A stretch of DNA of 64,000 nt from Cordilura impudica. Taxonomy: Eukaryota > Arthropoda > Insecta > Diptera > Scathophagidae. A program made the translations under genes and the position numbers. This document shows positions 11,641 through 23,539 of this stretch, piece by piece (position 1 is the stretch's first letter; each line of letters begins with the position of its first letter). Under the pieces are notes generated by a model. The model made no database searches. It was given only the letters and a program-made list of their open reading frames with translations, and had not been told where the DNA came from. The DNA is taken from positions 13,898,047 through 13,962,046 of the forward strand of contig OY821519.1 in the NCBI GenBank assembly GCA_963682025.1. Direction: 5' to 3'.

Positions 11641-13920
11641 TAAATATTAACATAAATTACAAACATAGGGTAAAATGAATACTTGGTATATTATACAATC
11701 GCATGCTATGTTTACAATGTTAATTAATTTTTTTTTATTTCAATAAATAAATCTTTCAATATTATTTTGAAGTGTGTAAATTGATTCGTCATGGCCAAAT
11801 AATATACTTCTCTACTTATAACAAAACATTACAATTGAATATATATAAGATTAAATTTGGTCTACCACTTGTTCGTTCGTTTAACAGAAAAATGTGTTGT
11901 TTTTGTTTTCTTTTGGTATTAAAAATTAAAAAATAAAAACTAAAACACATAAAAGTGCTTAATTACAAGTGAACAATATTTGTGGCCAGCAGGTGAAAAA
12001 TCATAACGCAATCTATGTGCGCTACTCACATGTACATATCTGTGTAAGTATGTAGTTATTTGTTGTTGTTTTTTACACTAAACAATTATTAAACTACATT
12101 TGGTTAGATTCGAAGTTTCATTTTCTAGTAGCAGCAGAAGTATCTATTGTAAAAGTCAAATAAGTTAACATCCTTAATAATCAGCCAGACAGTTTGTTTG
12201 ACTGGCCATCCGTCTGTCTGTGTATTCGTTCATCTATGTTTCAGTTCAGTCAGTAGCAGGTGCAATTATTTTTATTTAGTTTTGTTGTTTAAGAGTTTTT
12301 CCTCATCTATTTTGTAGTTGTATATTTTTTAGTCCAACAAAAACTTGAACATATTTTATTTTCCTTAAGCTAAGACTATATCTCTTTGTTTGTTTTGTAT
12401 ATCTGTGGCCTACACAATTACCTAGTTACCTATATACATGTAAAGACATCTGGTCCAGTGGTGATGTTTGCATTAAAGGACACAAAAAGAAATATAAAAG
12501 TAATCGCAAAAAATTAAAAATGTTATTATTGTTTTCTGTAGATACACTGAAAAAAATATACATAAATGTATAAATATACCTCAAAAAACTATTTATTTAA
12601 TATAGACTTTTATGAGAATAGAATTTTGGGCTTCTCATTTTTAAATTAAATAAATTTTTATTGAAATAATATTTCCTGGTGCTTGTGTTTCTCCAGATTC
12701 AAGTTATTCTTACGTTTTAATATTGATATGAGATTTCAAATTTGTCTTTTTGAATAATTTTGAATTTTTAATTTTCGTGCATCATTTCTTTCTGTGTTTT
12801 TTTTTTAGTAGATCCAACTTTTTTGTATTCATAACGTAGAGCATTTATTGTCAAATTTTCCGCAAGTACACCTCTGCAACTTTATAAAACATGCGGCTGT
12901 AGCCTCTTTTCCTTTTCAATTTTGTTGTTTTTTTTTCTCCGCTTACAAGCAACTATAGCTGTGACACATAACTCTTGCTACTGCAAGCATGTTATTATGT
13001 TCAAATTATAATAGTGCATACTTTGGACTCCAACAAGTGCTACATGATTGTCACATAAAAGGGTCTTTATACGCTTGAATGCATCATGATAGTTACTTGT
13101 CGTTGCTGTCGTCATCGTAACCATTCAGTGAATGTGTGGGAATATTCATATAAAACATACTCCAAACAAAGAGCCAACTTTGCTCTTACACCATTTGGTG
13201 TTCCATAAACCATTTAACAAACATAATTGTATCCTTATATGCTTATTAAATGAATATAAGACAAATGCTCATACTCATACAAACAACAACTGGAAAGCTA
13301 TCTTGATTTAGTAACCACAATTGAAAATCGACAGTAACCAACTTACAAAAAAAAAGAAACAACAAAGTAATAAAGAAAATTTTGCAATCATTTTTAAAGT
13401 GAAAAATTAAAATGTTTGTTATGGATTTTAGTTATTTTGTATATAATTTTCGAATAACATATTTTGACAGTTAATGGTATGATAAAAATTGTTGGTAATT
13501 GTAATCGTCTTTTATCAAAATAAGATATAATTGCCTTTCATTACGTATACGTAACAGAAACCTTATTTTTGATTGTAACATTTTTGATGGAATAAAATTG
13601 TTCATATTTAGTCATGTAGCCATTAAGAGTGTTCATGCAGTACAAGAAAAACAACAACAAATGTATATATCATAAAACTTGACATTAAGTCTAACCAAGA
13701 TAATACCAGTTTTAGTTATACACTTAATTTAGTTGAATGATAGGAATGTAAGACGGTATGCCAGGCAAAAAGTCTCCATCAAACTATTAGAAGTTCATAA
13801 ATGTGCCTTACTGATTTCATAAATATGATATTCTAGCCGAAGATGGAAATAATAAAACTTTAAATGTTCCTCAGTACTTTTCCACTTTGGAAAGTTGTGC
13901 ATTATGCCTACTACCGATAT
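11641..13920. other. Intergenic, apparently low-copy sequence
   Basis: No ORF of note and no repeat shared with the rest of the window was detected. It has somewhat more balanced composition in places (12180-12260, 12840-13200) than its surroundings, so it may hold single-copy non-coding sequence, but nothing functional can be claimed. Confidence 0.5.
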
Positions 13921-13924
13921 GGTA

Positions 13925-14143
13925 CTCAAGGGGGTAAAAATCTATTTCACAATACAATCACAAAAACAGAGTAAGACAAAAACGGTGTGAGGTATGAGTG
14001 TATTTGTGTATTGCAGCTAATTGAATAACCCTCAAGTATAACAACGTTAAAAAATTCACAATATAAAATAATTCAACGAATATAACAATATAGAAGTATA
14101 ACAGCTAATTAAACTACGCTAAATGTATAACAACTCTTAATTG
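13925..14143 (+). mobile_element. Repeat family Y, copy 2, left part
   Basis: CTCAAGGGGGTAAAAATCTA, then CAATACAATCACAAAAACAG and GACAAAAACGGTGTGAGGTA, matching the left ends of copies at 2805 and 51955. The body has AAGTATAACARCTAATT units. It is interrupted at 14144 by a DINE-like element; its right end resumes at 18372. Confidence 0.7.
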
Positions 14144-17100
14144 AAACAAGTAAGAGTGTTAAATTCGGCTGTGCCGAATCTTTGATACCCTCCACCTCGG
14201 TTTGAGTCTTGATAATAAATGTAAATGAAGAAGTAAACAATTTGTTAAACTTAATACCAAATTATTTCAGCAAATTCTTTGGGTTGGTTTTCGTCTTTTC
14301 TATTATTTCGGATTTATGTCGGTGTTTGCTTTTTGGTCATCGTTGCTGATTGCTGATCGGCATGCATTTAGGTTATATACCTATATGCATGCGTTTCCGG
14401 TTATATGACATAACTTCTCTTTTAATTTAGTTTTTGCTAATTAAATTGCTCGCCCTAACCTCCATTGCAAAGGTAATGGTTGTGTAGGGTGGCTATATGC
14501 ATTAAATTATGCTAATTGGAGATGGCTGTATAGTTTCTTTTAACTGGCGAAATATTTTTTCATTGCGGCCATATAGGTCGGATGGAGTAACAAAATAAAA
14601 ACCAAAAAATAAAGCTCTCTCAACTTTTTTATTAAAATATTGCCATATTTAGAAAACATAGAGATTAAATTTATAATAATAATAAATAATCAAATTAGGG
14701 ATGCCAAACGCAAAAAACCAAATGTCCCAAACATTTTAAATAAAATAATTGGTATCCTTATTTTCTGAAAAACTTCAAATTTTCATCCAAAAAAAATTAT
14801 GAAAATTTATATACAAATAACATTCTCATCAAATTGCGTTTATTTATGTAAAAGTTTTTATGTTCGCAATTCTTAAGTATCATTTGACGTTTTCTAAAAT
14901 TCATTGAATTTAAATTAATGTTTTCTGTAGTGTGATTCTGTAAATTTCAACGATCCGACAATCGCAAAATATATCAACAGCTATTGCTGTTTGCACTACG
15001 GATTAAGTGATTCACTAAGTACATACATCTTAACGACAGTCGACAAATCTATTTTTCTAATTATTTAAATTGTAAAGGAGTGGCATCTCTGTCTAAATAA
15101 GCGAAAAACACAAAGAAGAATAGAAAAAACAAATTCCTTCGTGTTTGACAGGATGATTTTATGTTTATGTTTAATATCTTTATTTTTTTTACTAATATTT
15201 CCGTTTATTTATTTGAAAATGAAATAATGAATTGAATATGCTATTTAATTTTTTTATTTATATAAAAAAGTTTTATTAATTAAAGCAAAATATTTTCACT
15301 ATTTTATGATTTTTATTTATGTATGACGACATTTCAACCTAAAAATTTAAGTTTTTATCAATTGAATAAACAACACAAAAATGGTTGTCGTATAGATAAC
15401 AAAAACAGCAGACTTTAACAATAGCGAATATCGTTTAAAAATTTTACTGAAAATTTTGCTATTTTCTTTTTTAACGATTCGACTATCGTTAAAAGAAGTT
15501 ACTGAATCGCGGTACTGAAAAACTATTAATTTGTATATAAAAATTTTTTAAATGTAAACATAGGTATTTGGTGTTTTTTTTTTTTTTTTTTGAATTAAAG
15601 ATGCAATTGATGTCTTCTAAATTTAAAATTATAATTTCCGACGTTTTGATATGATTATCTGAAATTCAATTAATTGCAATTTATAATTGGAAATTTTTAA
15701 TTCTAGTTTTTAGAATTGATATTTTCTTAAATTTGAATGGAAAATTTAAAAAGTGCAATTTTTTATTTATGTGAATAATAATGATTTAGTAATTATAAAC
15801 AATTTTTAAAAATTAGATGTAATCGCAATCAGATATTTGGTAGGAAAAGCAGAATAATAATTCTATATAACTATGTAGAACTGTTTTGAAAGCAAAAACT
15901 CATTGATGGACTCGGTTCTCTGTTTTGTAAACACAACAAAAAGTTAATATGCCAAACTTATGTTCATATTTGTAAAAGAATAATGAAAAAACGTATGAAA
16001 TAAAAGGCCAGCCCGTGTATACTCTTAACATTGTTCTGTATGATATCCAGTTGAAAATATTAACATTCATGTTAAAATAGAAATAACTATTGCAAAGCTA
16101 ATTAGAACAAACAAAAATTGTGGCGCCATCTACTGTGGCATAGCCACAGTAATGCAAAAGAAATGTATTTTCCCCACAACAAAATATTGCAGAATTTTAT
16201 GTAAATAAAATAATATACCGATTTATTTCTAACATGCAGTTGTTATGGATATACATATATATAATATATAATATATAATATATATGTATATTATTTGTAT
16301 TATTTAATATATTCATGTATGTATATTAGACCGTATCACCTTACAGGCACAAAAAAAAAAGTTCACCGTACACCAGCGAATATAAAGTATTGTTCCAAGG
16401 ACATTTGAAAAAAAAATTTTTTTTTTCTTTGCCGTAGCTTCAGTATTTACATTCAGATATTAAAGTATGATATATCGATGTGTATATAATACCGTTACTT
16501 CTCTCTCTTACTTTATTTTGACAGTGATTTTCAGTTTACCAGTGCAATAACTGTCACCGTAATACGAGTTACGTCTTTACTTTGCTAAAATAATTAATTG
16601 TGTTTTGTTTATTTTAAATATAAAACGTTAAAAAAAGAGCTAAAAAATGTAATTTTTCACAGCTTATCCATCTCATTCTCAAAATACCGAGCGTTTTGTT
16701 TGTAGTACATGAATCTGCTATGGCGGTCACCGACGAGTAAGCATGGGCCACATTTTATCTAAACTCGACAGCCGTCAAAAATATTGCCAACTGGAATCAC
16801 GTCGAGATATCACCGACTAAAATTTCTATTATTTTACTTTGCTTTTTGTTGCTTATTTCTTGTTGTATAATTTGAGGTATGATGTAAAGGTTACTTGAGG
16901 TCAAAGAATTTTGAATTAAAAAAAAATGGTCTGCCACAGACAAACCCATCGATATATCATACTTTAATATCTGAATGTAAATACTAAAGCTATGACAAAT
17001 TTAAAAAGGTGACCCCTACGGTCTGCAACAATGAATTTATAAAAGCATTTTTTAAATAGTTGTGCTGTAATTATCGAAATACTTTCTGAGCAAAAGTTTT

Positions 17101-18371
17101 ATGATTTTTCACGATTTTTGGGTGATAGGAAATGAGATTTGGGGGTAGGTACTAGAACGGTACACTTGAGGTCAATGGACCTAAGAGCAAAATTATTGGC
17201 CTCCTTGAGACAAAAAAATTCGCTATATCAAACTTTAAGATCGGACTGTAAATATGGAAGATATAATGAAAAAACTAAAAAGGCGACCCCTACGTTCGGC
17301 AAAAAAAAAAAAAATTTTTTTTTCAAATGTCCTTGGAACAATACTTTATATTCGCTGGTGTACGGAGAATTTTTTTTTTTCGATACGGTCTAATGTATAT
17401 GTAAATATTACACACAAAAAATACAACATCAAACGTTATTTTTGTGTTTTTCTCTTTAAATAAATTTATACATAAAATTTTTTTTTTGCTAAATTTACAT
17501 TGTTTTTTTTTTATTAACAACTAGGTATTTTAGCATTATTTGCTTTACATGTTGGTGAATTTTTACTCCCTTTATATTAACTCGTAGTGTCTGCTTGTCG
17601 AAAAAATTTTGGATCGATTTAACCCCTTTCCCGTGACATATTCGATCTGAAATTTTGCAGGCAGGTGCGTGGTAATAACAAAAATGATCTAACAAATTTT
17701 TTTAGTGATGGCAAAACAATGGAAACTTTTAAAATTTTCTAGCAGAGTTAATAAAAAAATGTACAAAGGGTTAGTTTTTATTATATTACTACCACAACGA
17801 CCACAAAAACAACAAGTCCAGCTATGACAACAACACAACATTTAGAATAACAACAAGAACAATATAAAAACATCATATTTTTCATTTTTTTTTTTACTTC
17901 TTGAGAGATTTCCCTGGACCCGTTCCACCGATTTTAATGATTTTTGAAACAAAAATCTTCCCATGAATTTGGTGAATCATTCTCACTAAAAACGATCACT
18001 GTAGCTACACGATTGAGGGCGTGATCGTGACAAGAACAACATAGAAAATTATATTTTTTCAAGACTTTTTTTAGTTCTTCATTCAAATCTCGGGCCCTAA
18101 TTGACCGATTTGGACGATTTTAAACAGCAAATTTTTGAGGATGTTAGTGAATCTTTTTTTATGTCAACGAGCACCCTAGCTGCCCGATTGATGCCGCCAT
18201 CGTGATTTCCACAGACGGACAGACGGACAGACGGACATCGCTATATCAACTCCGGTTGTTATAAGGATCACAAATATATATATTTTATGGGGTCCAAAAT
18301 TTTTTTTTTTAATTATTACGCATGGAATGACAAACTTATATATACCCTCTGCACACTGGAGTGGAGGGTAC
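14144..18371 (+). mobile_element. DINE-1/Helentron-like repeat, family B, full-length copy with insert
   Basis: Starts ACAAGTAAGAGTGTTAAATT with palindrome TTCGGCTGTGCCGAA and ends CCCTCTGCACACTGGAGTGG + AGGGTA. A GACGGACAGACGG microsatellite lies at about 18212-18235 near the 3' end. The whole length, apart from the insert 16326-17393, is collinear with the inverse of 29283-32060. No protein-coding frame is evident. The palindrome and GTCY microsatellite argue for a non-autonomous Helentron (inference). It sits inside family Y copy 2. Confidence 0.72.
16326..17393. mobile_element. 1068-bp inverted-repeat element, 6-bp target duplication
   Basis: Ends TTAGACCGTATC / GATACGGTCTAA. The outer ~100+ bp of each end are inverted copies (ACACCAGCGAATATAAAGTA, then TTGTTCCAAGGACATTTG followed by A/T runs). 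It is flanked by TGTATA at 16320-16325 and 17394-17399. The sister DINE copy (29283-32060) lacks it and has a matching empty site, confirming boundaries. Repeated internal GGTGACCCCTACGGTCTGC / GGCGACCCCTACGTTCGGC blocks occur near 17010 and 17280. Non-coding; superfamily unknown. Confidence 0.75.
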
Positions 18372-18427
18372 AAAAAATATACTAAAAAATTAGAGTTTAC
18401 ACATCTCCCCTGTGATCGGCCTCACAT
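18372..18427 (+). mobile_element. Repeat family Y, copy 2, right end
   Basis: TTTACACATCTCCCCTGTGA followed by TCGGCCTCACAT, the same right end as copies at 4525-4557 and 52555-52585, directly abutting the DINE 3' end. This shows the DINE element inserted into family Y. Confidence 0.72.
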
Positions 18428-19261
18428 AGTATTTTCTTCATAATTTATATGCGGGATATTCGTTACCTTCAGAATATTCTTAGGAAACCTACTCCTATCA
18501 GCTAAAAAAAATTCGCTTGTAAAAAGTGACAACGATAAGTATATAAAGGAAAGAATTGGTTTTGCTTTACATTTTCCCATAAATTTGCCCAAATTTAGCA
18601 AACATTTTGCCATTTTTGACATGCATTTTTACCATTTGGCATGCATTTCCTATAGACTTAACAGGCATTTTCCCATTATTTAGCATTATGAAGTATTTAG
18701 TAAGTTGTAGATTTTTCAAATATTAAATACTGAAAAGTGACCGGCGTTTCAAACGCCACTGGTTCTATTTGGAAAATTTTACCGGCACTAAAAAGTTGCC
18801 AAAGGCAGGAGCACTTTCTATTGGTGCTGGTTTTAAATAAATTTAAAATTAGCCAATTGCTGGGCTGAGTTGAGTTTCATAATTGATTTTATTTACAAAC
18901 TTAATCCTACTTATAAATAAAACTAACGGGACTTAAAGCTATTTTATTATTTACATTTTTAATCCTAAACTTAATCCTGATCTTATGTTATAAATTCTGA
19001 TTTAAATAACAGCTGTTTACATAGTATAACACTTTACTTAAGCTAACAGCTGTGTAATACTAGGGATGGTTGTGGTACATTACAGCTTGCATTTTCCCAC
19101 ATTTACCAAGCGCTTCTCTTAGTTCCGTATATAAAGTTATCGAATTTTCAAACGAAATCCATCAAATGTAATTTCAGTTAAAATCGAACTTTTTAGGTCA
19201 AGATTGCAAGATACCAGCCCTTTTCTTACATTGAGAAAATCCCATATTGAAAAAATTTCTA
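18428..19261. other. Intergenic, short GCATTTTCCCAT-like repeats
   Basis: Several loose GCATTTT(C/G)CCAT units at 18560-18680 and again near 19090. A short palindrome GGCGTTTCAAACGCC occurs at about 18743. No gene recognised. Confidence 0.5.
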
Positions 19262-19324
19262 TTCTCTCTTTTCTCTTTTCTCTTCTCTCTTCTCTCTTCT
19301 CTCTCTTCTCTCTTCTCTCTTCTC
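19262..19324. repeat. (TTCTC)n pyrimidine tract at gap edge
   Basis: CTCTTTTCTCTTCTCTCTTC-type tract running into the assembly gap; the tract probably caused the gap. The right edge of the gap is an A-rich run (19525-19570). Confidence 0.95.
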
Positions 19325-19524
19325 NNNNNNNNNNNNNNNNNNNNNNNNNNNNNNNNNNNNNNNNNNNNNNNNNNNNNNNNNNNNNNNNNNNNNNNNNNNN
19401 NNNNNNNNNNNNNNNNNNNNNNNNNNNNNNNNNNNNNNNNNNNNNNNNNNNNNNNNNNNNNNNNNNNNNNNNNNNNNNNNNNNNNNNNNNNNNNNNNNNN
19501 NNNNNNNNNNNNNNNNNNNNNNNN
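19325..19524. other. Assembly gap (200 N)
   Basis: Exactly 200 Ns flanked by a CT-rich tract and a poly-A run. The true length is unknown. Frames that run through the Ns are not evidence of a gene. Confidence 0.99.
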
Positions 19525-19719
19525 AAAAAAAAAAAAAAAAAAAACAAAAAAAAAGAAATAAAAAAAAAAAATTTTCTTAAATTCGAAATAGTGGTTTCAT
19601 CGAATTTAATAGAAAAGCTCGTTTCAGGTAATGGCCTTGGCAAATATGACTTAACGTTCTCGAATTTATCCCAAATTTTGGGAGCGGAAGTTCTACACAT
19701 TTGGTTTTTATATTGTATT

Positions 19720-20655
19720 ATATTTCAACAGCACTTACAAAATATATGAATTTTTTTGAATGTATTGTCTTTTATTAGTGTGGGGTCATATGTGACCCAA
19801 TTCTAAAAGGGTTAATGGGGTCATATTATTTTTTTCCAAAAACCCTAGGCTATTAAGATATAATATAACATTTGAAAGTACACAAGTGATGAATTTTTGA
19901 TACAAAGTATTTACAAAGAATACATTTACAGAATATTTTACCAAAATCCCATTTTTCTCGAAATCCGCAGAAATAAAATCCTTGTCAAAAAAATTCTGGC
20001 TTAACGATTTACTTAAAAATTCACAAAGTTAATTTGTTACATGTACTTAACAAAACCTTTAAGTTTCAGATTCAGTTTTTTAAATTTTGTTTAAGAAAAT
20101 TTTTTAAAACTTGAAAAAGGAGTTTTGAAAATTTTACAAAAAAAAAATTTCCCATTTTTGGTCTCAATGTGCAATAGGTTAACAACATGGTAATAAAACA
20201 GTACTTGATATCTGAGAATTTATAAGTATAGAGACCAAAAAGAAATTATGGCTTTAATCAATTTCTCAAAGTTAAAAGAAATGCCATCAAATTTCATGAA
20301 CTAGTTTTTTTTTTAGCACAAACGTGGTCTGGGGGCCTTTGCTATTTCTTGTCGAGGTTTTATTCGATATTGAAGTTTTACAGCTTTTTCAAAGGATAAT
20401 TTAATACTGATCCCGAATTATATAACAACTTGTCGGAAGAATTAATCTATAGAACGAACTTTTCGTAAAATCTGAAAAAAAAGTCATATTTTCCCCATAT
20501 AAACACTCTTGAAATTTTCAATCGCAATAAATGTTTTTTGATTGGCCCAAAACTTTGCACTTCTCAGTTTTTTTGCTATTCGTTTATATCTTGGGGGTTA
20601 GATCGGGAGTTTGAACACTTTTTTTTTCCCTCCATATAATGAAGGGCCACCCTAA
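19720..20655 (+). mobile_element. Element X, copy 1 (one end)
   Basis: GGGGTCATATGTGACCCAAT at about 19783 and the right terminus ATGAAGGGCCACCCTAA at 20639-20655 match, in inverse order, 50594-51490. The left inverted-repeat arm present in the 50.6 kb copy is absent here. No coding frame. Confidence 0.65.
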
Positions 20656-20659
20656 TACA

Positions 20660-21085
20660 TACTCATGAAGCAAATGCTACAAACACAACGACCACCAAAA
20701 CAACAACTTTTACATCTATGACACAAAAATAAAAAATTTAAATCAAAACGACAACAACAACAACATAGCAGAATCATATTTTTTCAAGCCTTTTTTACTA
20801 TTTTTTTATCGATATCTCGGGACTTCTTAAACCAATTTAGACGATTTTAAACTGCAACCTACTCTAAATATAAATGAATGATTTTCAATAAAAATGATCA
20901 ACCCATCTGGTCTATTGAGAGCGTGATCGTGATTTCCATAAACAGATGGACGGACCTATATTAACTCCGCTTGTTATTAATTAAGAATATATATATTTCA
21001 TGGGGTCCAGATATTTTTTTAGTTATTACAAGCGAAATGACAAAGTTATATACATGGACCCTCTGCACACTGGTGTGACCAGTAT
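20660..21085 (+). mobile_element. DINE-like family B, 3' fragment
   Basis: Ends CCCTCTGCACACTGGTGTGA at 21059-21078, with a degraded ACAGATGGACGGACC microsatellite and the ATTTCATGGGGTCCAGA block that precedes it, in the same order as in the 3' end of the 14.1-18.4 kb element. The 5' part is missing. Confidence 0.7.
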
Positions 21086-21129
21086 AAAAACAAAATTTAC
21101 ATTAAATATTGCTTAAGTTAGTAACTTGC

Positions 21130-21315
21130 TTTTACAACATTTGTGAGCCGGTTTGGATTCTGAACTCCAGTGAGTCTCACAAATGCTCTGTTGGATTAAG
21201 CTCAGTTGATTGGGGTAATGTTTTCAATTAATTTTTGGTATTAAAGAGCAAACACAGCTACACGCTGTGCACGGTATATTTTGAAAAATTATCCTGTTGG
21301 CACAAAATTTATTCT
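21130..21315 (-). pseudogene. Tc1-like transposase relic
   Basis: Minus-strand translation gives CQQDNFSKYTVHSV (compare the Tc1 'FQQDNDPKHTA' block with the second catalytic Asp) and, after a frame change, ELNPTEHL.DSLEFRI (the 'DLNPIEHLWD' block). Several stops and frameshifts; only the C-terminal third of a DDE transposase survives and no terminal repeats were seen. Confidence 0.6.
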
Positions 21316-21319
21316 CAAA

Positions 21320-22727
21320 CTAGAATCGTAAATGGGTTTTATTCTTAATTATACAATATAAACACAAGAAATTGTTTACCATATATAATGCTAAAAAAAA
21401 AGCTTTAAATTATTATTCACTTAGATATTTTCATCAAAAAGCTATTAATTGTATGGTTAAAGTATTAAAAATATTTATAAAAAAAACAAGAAAAACAAAA
21501 GACTTAAGACACAAATATGTTCATGCTAAAATTACCAAATTTTTTTAGGTACAACAAAATTACCTAAAATTGCTAACATCGTAAATGTTATAAAAAAAAA
21601 ATATCAAACTACACCTACAATTTCTTTCACTTTTTTTTATTATCTTTATGGTTTGAAATATATAAATGTAGGCTATAATAAAAATACATATTTTTTTTTG
21701 GGCAGATTGCAGAAAAAATAATGCATAAAATGTTAGTTCAAATGTCTGTGTATTGGAAAACATAAACTCATAATAAACAATTACCAAACATATGGAAAAT
21801 ATATATATATATAAAATATATATAAATATGTTTATATATCTGTAATACTGACAGTAAAAGTATTTCGTGTGGCATGCAAAATCAACTGCAAAATGTTGCA
21901 AACAAATTCAATGGAATTTTTCTTCATTTTTTTTTTTGCCTACAATAAACTAAAGAGGATTTGCATAAAGAAACAAAAGAATTTTTATGTGAATTTTCAT
22001 TTTTCATTTAAAAGTTGCTAAACAACTTTACTGCTAGAAGAAAGAAATGTATAAATAGACATTTTTTATATGTATGAAATAGAAAAATTCATTCATAATA
22101 CATAATAACAGCTACAATAATAGACATTTTTATTATTACAATTTTTTTTTATTTGTGAATAAAAAACTATTTCAATAAAAAAAATAGAGCATAAATATTT
22201 ATATGTAAACCGGATTTTAAGTTTATATCGAAAAAAAAAGAAATATAAAATAAATAAATCTCTTGAAAAAGTAAAACTTAAAACATAAAACAGATAATCG
22301 AGAAACAGGTGAAACATTTCAAATATCTTCCGGGTTACTTAGGTGACTTGATAACAATTCGAATTGAAAATGTTACATTTACAATGTTGGTGCAATAATC
22401 TGCATAAATATATTTTACATTTCAATATATGGGCCATTTATAAATATATTTAAAAACCTAATGGCAGTTTTGCTTACCTAAATAAATATTTATAAGATAA
22501 GTACTCATATTTCCATAGAAATGTTAAAGATAAACATGATAAAATTTTTATTACTTATATTATTGTTATTGCTGTTTTAGGGGGTAGGAAATTGTTGATT
22601 AAAATTTAGTAGAGAAAAGTTATATGTTTGTCGTTATGAAGCCAAGCCGAGTCAATTATAACCATTGTTATGGTGAACTAATCTTAAAATAAAAAATTTA
22701 ATAGATTTTCTTTTATAAATCTACCAT
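21320..22727. other. Very AT-rich intergenic sequence
   Basis: Long poly-A/T runs and an (AT)n stretch near 21800-21830. The open frames at 21560-21901 and 22093-22317 are biased to F/I/Y/L by base composition and show no domain. Confidence 0.6.
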
Positions 22728-22731
22728 TTAA

Positions 22732-23535
22732 CCAAGGTTCAGAAAATACACACATGAAACACACAATGTTCTGTTCAAAAGCAGCCAACACATATCTTTA
22801 TTTTCATATCAATTATGTGCGTTTCTAAATTTTCTACGGTGCCCAACACCACCATGACTGTGTTCATTTTAATATTTCGTTATTTACACGTACATTTTTG
22901 TATCACGTACTTTTTGTTTCAATCACACATAAACCACACATTTTTGAGTGTTGCTTTATTTGAAGTTCATGTTCTGGTACGTGTACTAAAAAAAAAAATC
23001 AGAACATGTACAATAAACAGGTTCGAGTTCAGTTATATTTTAAGTCGTGTTGTGGCTCGTGTAGTGAGAAAAAACAGAACATGTACAATAAACAGGTTCG
23101 GGTTCAGTTATATTTTAAACATGACTTAAAATATAACTCAACTCGAACCTGTTTATTGTACATGCTCTGTTTTTTTCTTACTACACGAGCCACAACACGA
23201 CTTAAAATATAACTGAACTCGAACCTGTTTATTGTACATGTTCTGTTTTTTTTTTCCAGTACACGTACCAGAACACGAACTTCAAATAAAGCAACACTCG
23301 AATATGTGTGGTTTATGTGTGATCGAAACAAAAAGTACGTGATACAATAATGTTCGTGTAAATAACGAAATATTAAAACGAACACAAGTCATGATTGTGT
23401 TTGGCACCGAAGAAAATTTAAAACAAACATAATTGATATGAAAATAAAAATATGTGTGTGTTGGTCTAAGTTATCTTTGTTTACATATATGTACGAGTTT
23501 TTTATTCATTGTGTGTTTTTTTCTGAACTCTGCAT
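22732..23535. mobile_element. Foldback (palindromic) element, ~395-bp arms
   Basis: The left arm (about 22737-23118) is the inverse complement of the right arm (about 23125-23529) with only a few differences and a loop of about 6 bp. Each arm carries two direct copies of CAGAACATGTACAATAAACA + GGTTCGRGTTCAGTTATATTTTA (at about 23000 and 23078 on the left). The outer tips are GTTCAGAAAATACACAC and its inverse. TTAA lies just outside on both sides (22728-22731, 23536-23539). The near-identical open frames on the two strands are a consequence of the palindrome, not genes. Confidence 0.85.
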
Positions 23536-23539
23536 TTAA

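Noticed and set aside
18690..19090. Possible LTR-like insert between two GCATTTTCCCA copies
   Set aside because: That motif is a local short repeat with several other copies here, so it is not evidence of a target duplication.
19137..19749. Open frames of about 180 codons on both strands across 19325-19524
   Set aside because: They run through 200 Ns. The flanking ~40 codons on each side look open on both strands but match nothing recognised.
22815..23385. Two near-identical ~100-codon proteins on opposite strands
   Set aside because: They are the same sequence read from the two arms of a palindrome; codon content is not protein-like beyond that.
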